A DNA stretch of 64,000 bases, taken from contig CM070583.1 in the NCBI GenBank assembly GCA_036346355.1, positions 4,092,001 to 4,156,000 of the forward strand. Direction: 5' to 3'. The position numbers and the translations under genes were made by a program. Below are positions 59,101 to 64,000 of this stretch, one piece after another. A model generated the notes under the pieces. It saw only the letters and a list, made by a program, of their open reading frames with translations, made no database searches and was not told where the DNA came from. Numbering within the stretch: position 1 is the stretch's first letter; every line of letters starts with the position of its first letter. The stretch comes from Rhipidocladum racemiflorum (Eukaryota > Streptophyta > Magnoliopsida > Poales > Poaceae).

Positions 59101-62100
59101 ATGGAGAGGACGGAGTTGGCGGTGGAGAGGATGGGCTCCTTGAAGGGGTCGGCGGTGGTGACGAACACGTCGAGGCCTGGGAGGGAGGAGGTGCCGTCGG
59201 CGTGGTCGAAGCGCTGCCGCAGCACGGCCAGCTCGGGCACGCGGTTGATGGGGTTGAGCTTGGGCAGCTGGTCCAGCAGCCATGAGAAGCCGAACCAGAA
59301 CTCGCCGCAGATGGAGGTCACCCACAGCCACATCGCGTCCGGGTTCTTGTGCTCGATGCGCCATATCACGAACAGCGTGAACGCGATCAGCCGCACGAAG
59401 ATGAGCACCCTGCAGCAAATCGATCTCTTACCGTCAGTGAACGTACAGCAACCTTTTAAATTTAAACCGCGATCGAGTGGTTAAAATCCTTTTAACGCTA
59501 ATTACTGCCACGGCACTTCCACTTAACCTTACCTGCAGCTGGATCGGTCTAGTGTGTGTGTGGGGGGTAATCATTAGTCGAGTGCAAGCACACCATGCGT
59601 GGAGGAGGCGCAATTATGGGAGCGAACATGCATGCACGGTGGATGCAATCGTCCTCGCGTTACTCACGGGACGACAGGAGCATTTTTTTTAATTATGTGT
59701 ATCCTTTTAATTAGTGAGGAGATTTTGTGTATGTAGGAAAAGAACATGGAGATATTTAATCAGCATAATAAGTTCCGAAAAATTTGGGACGAAACGGTCC
59801 AACAACAAGTTGAATATATGATGAAATCCGACCTTTCAGACGGAACTGGATAGAAATTTCGGACGAAATTCAGACGAACCCGCCGAAATGTAACCCGGAC
59901 AAGCGAAATTCGAAACCCCGGTATGGTGTGGTGGCGACAACCAATTTTCGCACACTCGTATACGTGCCAAAAAGAAAAAATAAAGGATGAGAGAGAGAGA
60001 GAGCCTAGGCTACCATGTGAGTATGTGACAGCCAAGAGCTGGCAGTCAAGGAGCGTGAGTTGGCCAGCCAGCGCACGCATGGATGTCAGTGGGGGGGTGG
60101 CTCTAGTACAGACCAGGTTCGTTGCCGCTGCATTATGGACTCGTTTTTTCCTTTTCCTTTCCGCCATGGCTTCCAAAAAGAAGATTGGAACCTTCTCCTC
60201 CCAAATTGAATTGAGCTTTGCCTAGACTAATTAATGCTTATGCTGCTAGTATACCCTCGTAAATCTTTTTCTGCTGAGTCTGTTTCGTGCTACGCTCGGT
60301 TGAAAGTAATGGTAATTCTTGTGGTACCCGGCCGCTAGTTTTGAGCCGTATAATTCTACGATCTTAAGTATTCGTTCTTGCCTTCGGTGTCAATATGGCA
60401 TGGCTCCTGCGTACAAATTAATTATGCGCTAGCACTTCACTTCTCTCTCTGATTGCCCTTTTTCTGCCCCCCTGCTACTTTGCGATGATATGTTGGTACT
60501 TTTCCGCTATGCGATGGACATAAAACAACCCAATCAAAGCTACCTACATACTTGTTGATGTATATAAAAAAAAGGGGTTTTGATAGGTTTCATCCGGATG
60601 TTTTCTTTAGTAACCATCATCCAAATTTCTGGTCATTGGATTTGCTTTCAGATCAATGCATGCCCCTCTGAATTCAAGGTGGGTTGATCCTACGGATGTG
60701 TATTTTGATTGTACGGTCCAAAGTTTGGATGTTTTTTGAGACAAAAACATCCGGATGATGCCTATACACTCCTCAAAAAAAGGCTACTGACATACACAAT
60801 CTATTCCACAACTGAAACCGGAAGAATCCAAGCTTAGAATTTTTTTTATGCTGATTAAATATCCCCATTTTCTTTCCCCCCGTAAACCGAAATCTCTCGC
60901 GCACACACGCATCCTCCAGCAAGATTAGCAGTAGCCTTTTCTTTATCTTTTACAACCCCAAAAGACCAAGTAACTTTATCACCCAGGCTAAACATGCAGG
61001 AAGAGGAGGCTTTTAATGATGTTGCTTGGATTCACATGCAAGCTATGCCCCAGAATTGAAGCTTTGGCGCTCTCTCTCTCTCTCTCTTTCTTTTTTTTTT
61101 CTTTTTGTCCTTTGGCCTAAATTTTTTGCAAGTTTGGCCTCTTCGAATGAAATTGTAAATTAGTCTCTTCTCGACCGCGAAAACAGCGGCAGATATATAC
61201 CATCTTACATACCGTGACAACTAATACGTGTCGCCCGCCGCTTCTTTGGTGGTAAAAAAAATGCTAGATTTGCGATTTTACGGTAGTAGTCGATAAATAC
61301 GAAAATAAATACGCAAATGGGGTCAATTCGGTAAGGCCTGTCAAGAATTCACCAACCACCTCGGATTCCCATCGCAGGCAAAAAAAAAAAAAAAAAAGGC
61401 CCACGCTGAGCTGCTGAGTTTTAACTCTTTAAAGTGGTAAGAATTTATGAGCCGCCCGCCATGGGGAAGTGGGGCCCACCGGCCAGCCCGCAACCGCCGA
61501 CGTCTCCCGTGCGCGGCTGGCCCCACCGCGCAGCGGGTCACGCCAAGGGAGGCCAGCGCGCCGCGCCGCGCCGAATCTAACGTGCACCTGTCTCGTCGTA
61601 GCACCGGTTAACACCGTCCCGCGTTAAGATTTTTAATTTTTTTTGACGACGGTACTGGCTATGTTATATGTATATCATCTTCGTTAACACCGGCCAAATT
61701 ACGCGGCGCGACGCAACTGCCACGCAGTGCGTGCAGCTCGTCGACGTCGAGCCGGTTGATTAACTCAAACAGCGGCGGAGCAATGGCGAGCCGGTTGATT
61801 AACTCAAACAGAATTTACATGAGAAGATGCAGTTTTTTTTACGGTATCTGATAGCGGTCGAACTGTATTGGTGTCTAATGCTCGTTGCTGGTGAGGCTGG
61901 GCAGTCGTCACCGTGATCTCAAACTATACTTGCTGCTGCGTGCTGCGTTTCGAACCTAGGAATCGTATTTCGCACGAAGTAAGCAGTGCAATTCCCGCGG
62001 GATTAGTGCTCGACGTAGAAGAGTAAGCAGGGTAGAAGGGAATGGATTGGTAAAAGGCGATTAATACTGTGCTGGCTGGAGCAGTGAGCCCGTGGTTGGT

Positions 62101-62424
62101 GAGGTTAATATGTAATTACCGGTAGGGGTGGAGGAGGACGCCTTTGATCTTCTCGGTGCGGAAGACGTCGACGGGGGCGGCGCCGCTCTGGCCGGCGCCG
62201 GACGGGTCGTCGCTGAGGTCCACGCCCACCCAGCTCTCGTCGCTCACGGCGCCGATCTGCCCCGCCGTCGCGCTCGCCGCCACGATGTCCATGTCCGCCG
62301 ACGACGCCGCCGACGCCACCGCCGCCGCGCCCGTGCACGCGCACACAGGGAACCCGCACACGCACCCGTTCGCCTGCTGGCCCTCACCGCTCCGCCAGCC
62401 TCCGCCTGCCACCGCGGGCGCCAT
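56139..62424 (-). CDS. CSLF6: CSLF6 mixed-linkage (1,3;1,4)-beta-glucan synthase
   Basis: Three exons: 62424-62120, 59409-58659 and 57923-56139. Introns are GT-AG (2710 and 735 bp), and the 2841-nt CDS encodes 946 aa, close to the roughly 950 aa of known CSLF6. The start MAPAVAGGG and the CVCGFPVCAC and VFRTEKIKGVLLHPYR blocks are as I recall from rice CSLF6. Two N-terminal membrane segments (about 103-147) precede the GT2 domain: SDDSG (220-224), LDCD (425-428), TED (625-627) and QVLRW (665-669) are the catalytic signatures. The CSLF6-specific insert with GGPCFPSLAGLF and KSDAFVDTIPRASHPSP lies at about 515-590. Several C-terminal membrane segments follow, then a His/Gly-rich tail ending NFYYIWP. 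The enzyme uses UDP-glucose to make wall beta-glucan and is membrane-bound. The reading frame is fully intact. A CSLD assignment was considered, but the N-terminus and insert exclude it. Confidence 0.97.
59757..59930. repeat. Self-similar CCGAAATTTCGGACG segment in CSLF6 intron 1
   Basis: Short tract of CCGAAAAATTTGGGACGAAA-like words, similar in style to 63340-63790. Unbounded, probably a decayed non-autonomous element. Confidence 0.3.
60581..60767. mobile_element. MITE in CSLF6 intron 1
   Basis: Same element as in KANADI intron 3 (6980-7166): TGATAGGTTTCATCCGGATG at the left and CATCCGGATGATGCCTATAC at the right. The rest of intron 1 (59410-62119) shows no gene. A CT tract lies at about 61070-61088. 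Confidence 0.7.
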
Positions 62425-62455
62425 GGCCGTCAATGCCCGCACGCCCCGCTCCCTT

Positions 62456-62488
62456 CCTCTCCCTCTCTCTCTCTCTCTCTCTCTCAAT
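62456..62488 (-). repeat. GA microsatellite in the CSLF6 5' UTR
   Basis: A CT run on the plus strand, (GA)n in the mRNA sense, lies 32-64 nt upstream of the CSLF6 ATG. GA-rich leaders are common in plant genes, and length variation here could affect expression. Confidence 0.6.
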
Positions 62489-62588
62489 CTCTCTCTGTGT
62501 CTGTCTCTCCCCCTTCCTATTCCTTCCCTCTCCCTTAAGCCAAGGAGAGAGAACGAAGCAGAAACAATGGCAAGCTACCTCCGCTCGA

Positions 62589-62618
62589 TCAGATGGTGGC
62601 CGAGGCAGCCTTTCGCAT
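62589..62618 (-). CDS. Possible 9-codon upstream ORF in the CSLF6 leader
   Basis: ATG at 62618 on the minus strand reads MRKAASATI and stops with TGA at 62589, 164 nt before the main ATG. It lies inside the transcript only if transcription starts near the TATA box at 62747-62754, as I expect. Its effect on translation is unknown. Confidence 0.3.
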   Translation of the reverse strand: MRKAASATI

Positions 62619-62746
62619 GTGTAATGCACAACAAGAGAGGAGAGAGAGAGGAGAGAGAGAAGCAAGGAGGAGGTGGTGGGCAACGAGTGAGGGAGAGAGA
62701 GAGCGGTGTGTGAGCAATGGCGAGTAAAGCAAGTACGTGGAGGGGG

Positions 62747-62754
62747 ATATATAG
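62747..62754 (-). promoter_or_regulatory. Predicted TATA box of CSLF6
   Basis: CTATATAT on the minus strand, about 325 bp upstream of the ATG. Transcription would start near 62715-62725, giving a leader of about 300 nt that contains the GA repeat and the small upstream ORF. Confidence 0.55.
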
Positions 62755-64000
62755 AAATTATGGGCCGAAATCCGCGGGTGTCGGTCGGGGGCAGCTCAGC
62801 CAAGCTTCCCTCCACCCTCCTCTTTCCCTCTCCCCTACACAAGTGCGTGTAATTATGAGTAGTAATTACGAGTAATCGTGTATCCGATGGACGCCAACCT
62901 CCCTCCCTAAGTTTGTACGAGCTAGTACTACTAATCAAGGGGAGGGGAGTGTCAACAAGCTAGGTAATGTAATGTGTGTGTGGATGAGTTTGTGCCAGAT
63001 CAGTAGAAATTTTACTGTGCATTATACTAATGGTATATAGTGGATAGAAGAAATAAGATTTAGCTGTTAATTTTTAAGGATATTTGTACTGCTTTAAATT
63101 CTAGCTAATTTGATTTATTGGTTCGAAAGGAATCAAGTTTCATATTTAATTTAATGTATCGTAAAAGAGCTCGTGTATATAGTGGCAAACAAACAATGCT
63201 AGCTTGGTGGTGGTGAATATATGCATGAGAGACCCAACTCATATGGGCGCACCTGCTACCTACCAGGCTGCTTCCACTGATATTCCTCCCCTGCCATGTG
63301 ATTCCCCTGCATAAACTAATAACCATTAATCCCAACCAAGGTTTTAAATTTAGCTTTGGGTATATATCATGGAGGTGGCCGAAATCTTAAATCTCGGCGA
63401 GATTTCAAAATTTCAAATAAAATTCGGACGAAATTTAAAAACCAAATTTGAAATCCCATCATTTTTCAACCGGAAAATCCGAGATTTCGGCCGAAATCAC
63501 CGAGATTTTGTTCGAATTGAAATGACCAAAAAATGGTCAAAAATTTTTGAAATTTTTTGTGGATGATTTTGACCCCAATTCGAATCAAATCCGGCCAACA
63601 AAAATCAAAATCCGGTAAAAAAAAAATCCGAGTTTTCGGCCGAAATCACCGAGATTCGAATAGTACTGTAGCATGTTGATTTTTTTAAAAAAATTTATTT
63701 ACCTGGCCGAGATTTAGGATCTCGGAGGGGTCCGAAATTCGAAATCTTGGCCGAGATTTTTGAAATGTCGCCGGGATTTGGATCCATGATGATCCCAGCA
63801 ACATGTCCCCTCTTTATCGCTACTATTATTATCACAAGATACGGTGATTTCCTTTCTTTGCTTGATCAAATTAATCTAACTAGGTGGAGGGAATAATAGA
63901 ATAAAGGGGAGTCGAGGTGATGATTAGTTTGTTTGCTGTGTATTCTTACCCAAGGTCCTTGCTCCTTTCGATTGGAAGATTCTTTTCTTACACCCCCCAA
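62755..64000. other. CSLF6 upstream region to the window end
   Basis: No second gene is seen. It contains the self-similar element at 63340-63790 and otherwise AT-rich DNA, and should include the CSLF6 promoter. Confidence 0.4.
63340..63790. repeat. Self-similar element made of CCGAAATTTCGG words
   Basis: It is built from GGCCGAAATCACCGAGATTT-type words. The left edge is CCAAGGTTTTAAATTTAG and the right edge TCGCCGGGATTTGGATCC. The style matches hAT-like MITEs of grasses, but no target duplication is visible. It lies about 0.6 kb upstream of the CSLF6 TATA box. Confidence 0.4.

Noticed and set aside
58554..59418. Overlapping frames and a CSLD assignment for the CSLF6 exons
   Set aside because: The N-terminus, the class-specific insert and the tail match CSLF6 as I know it. 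The other frames are Arg/Pro-rich shadows.

Overview
The window is plant nuclear DNA from a grass (Poales). The evidence is an intact CSLF6 mixed-linkage glucan synthase gene, a clade-specific gene of grasses and close relatives, together with spliced GC-rich exons, many MITEs and Helitrons, and several nested LTR retrotransposon remnants. No species can be assigned from sequence alone.

Only two host protein genes are supported. At the left is a six-exon KANADI-type GARP transcription factor (5178-8766, + strand, 308 aa), which sets abaxial organ identity in this family. At the right is a three-exon CSLF6 gene (62424-56139, - strand, 946 aa), which makes (1,3;1,4)-beta-glucan for cell walls. 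The two genes converge on about 47 kb that is almost entirely transposable elements. From memory, rice carries a KANADI-like gene next to CSLF6 on chromosome 8, so the pair is probably ancestral and the spacer has grown by insertion.

Layout: 1-5177 holds a 620-bp tandem duplication (one copy split by a Tourist-like MITE) and a 408-bp CACTA element. The KANADI gene carries a MITE in intron 3 and a Helitron in intron 4, with a SINE just downstream. 9681-19755 is a three-level nest: an old LTR fragment holds a 7.5-kb unit whose two ends are inverted copies of the same LTR 3' end, flanked by a perfect 5-bp duplication, and one arm of that unit holds a 3.0-kb solo LTR. 20207-24940 holds Helitron-like and hAT-like non-autonomous elements. 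25278-36556 is a complete but frameshifted Ty1/copia element (Sirevirus-like) inside a Helitron-like element. 37756-42245 and 45779-49254 are two solo LTRs of the family that also makes up the inverted unit, each with its own perfect target duplication. 50284-55518 holds MITEs, microsatellites and self-similar AT-rich elements. The last 8 kb is CSLF6 and its promoter.

The most unusual item is the inverted-terminus unit at 10650-18196. Next come the family-specific palindrome arrays in three LTR families, which sit at equivalent positions upstream of the LTR TATA box and near the LTR 3' end.
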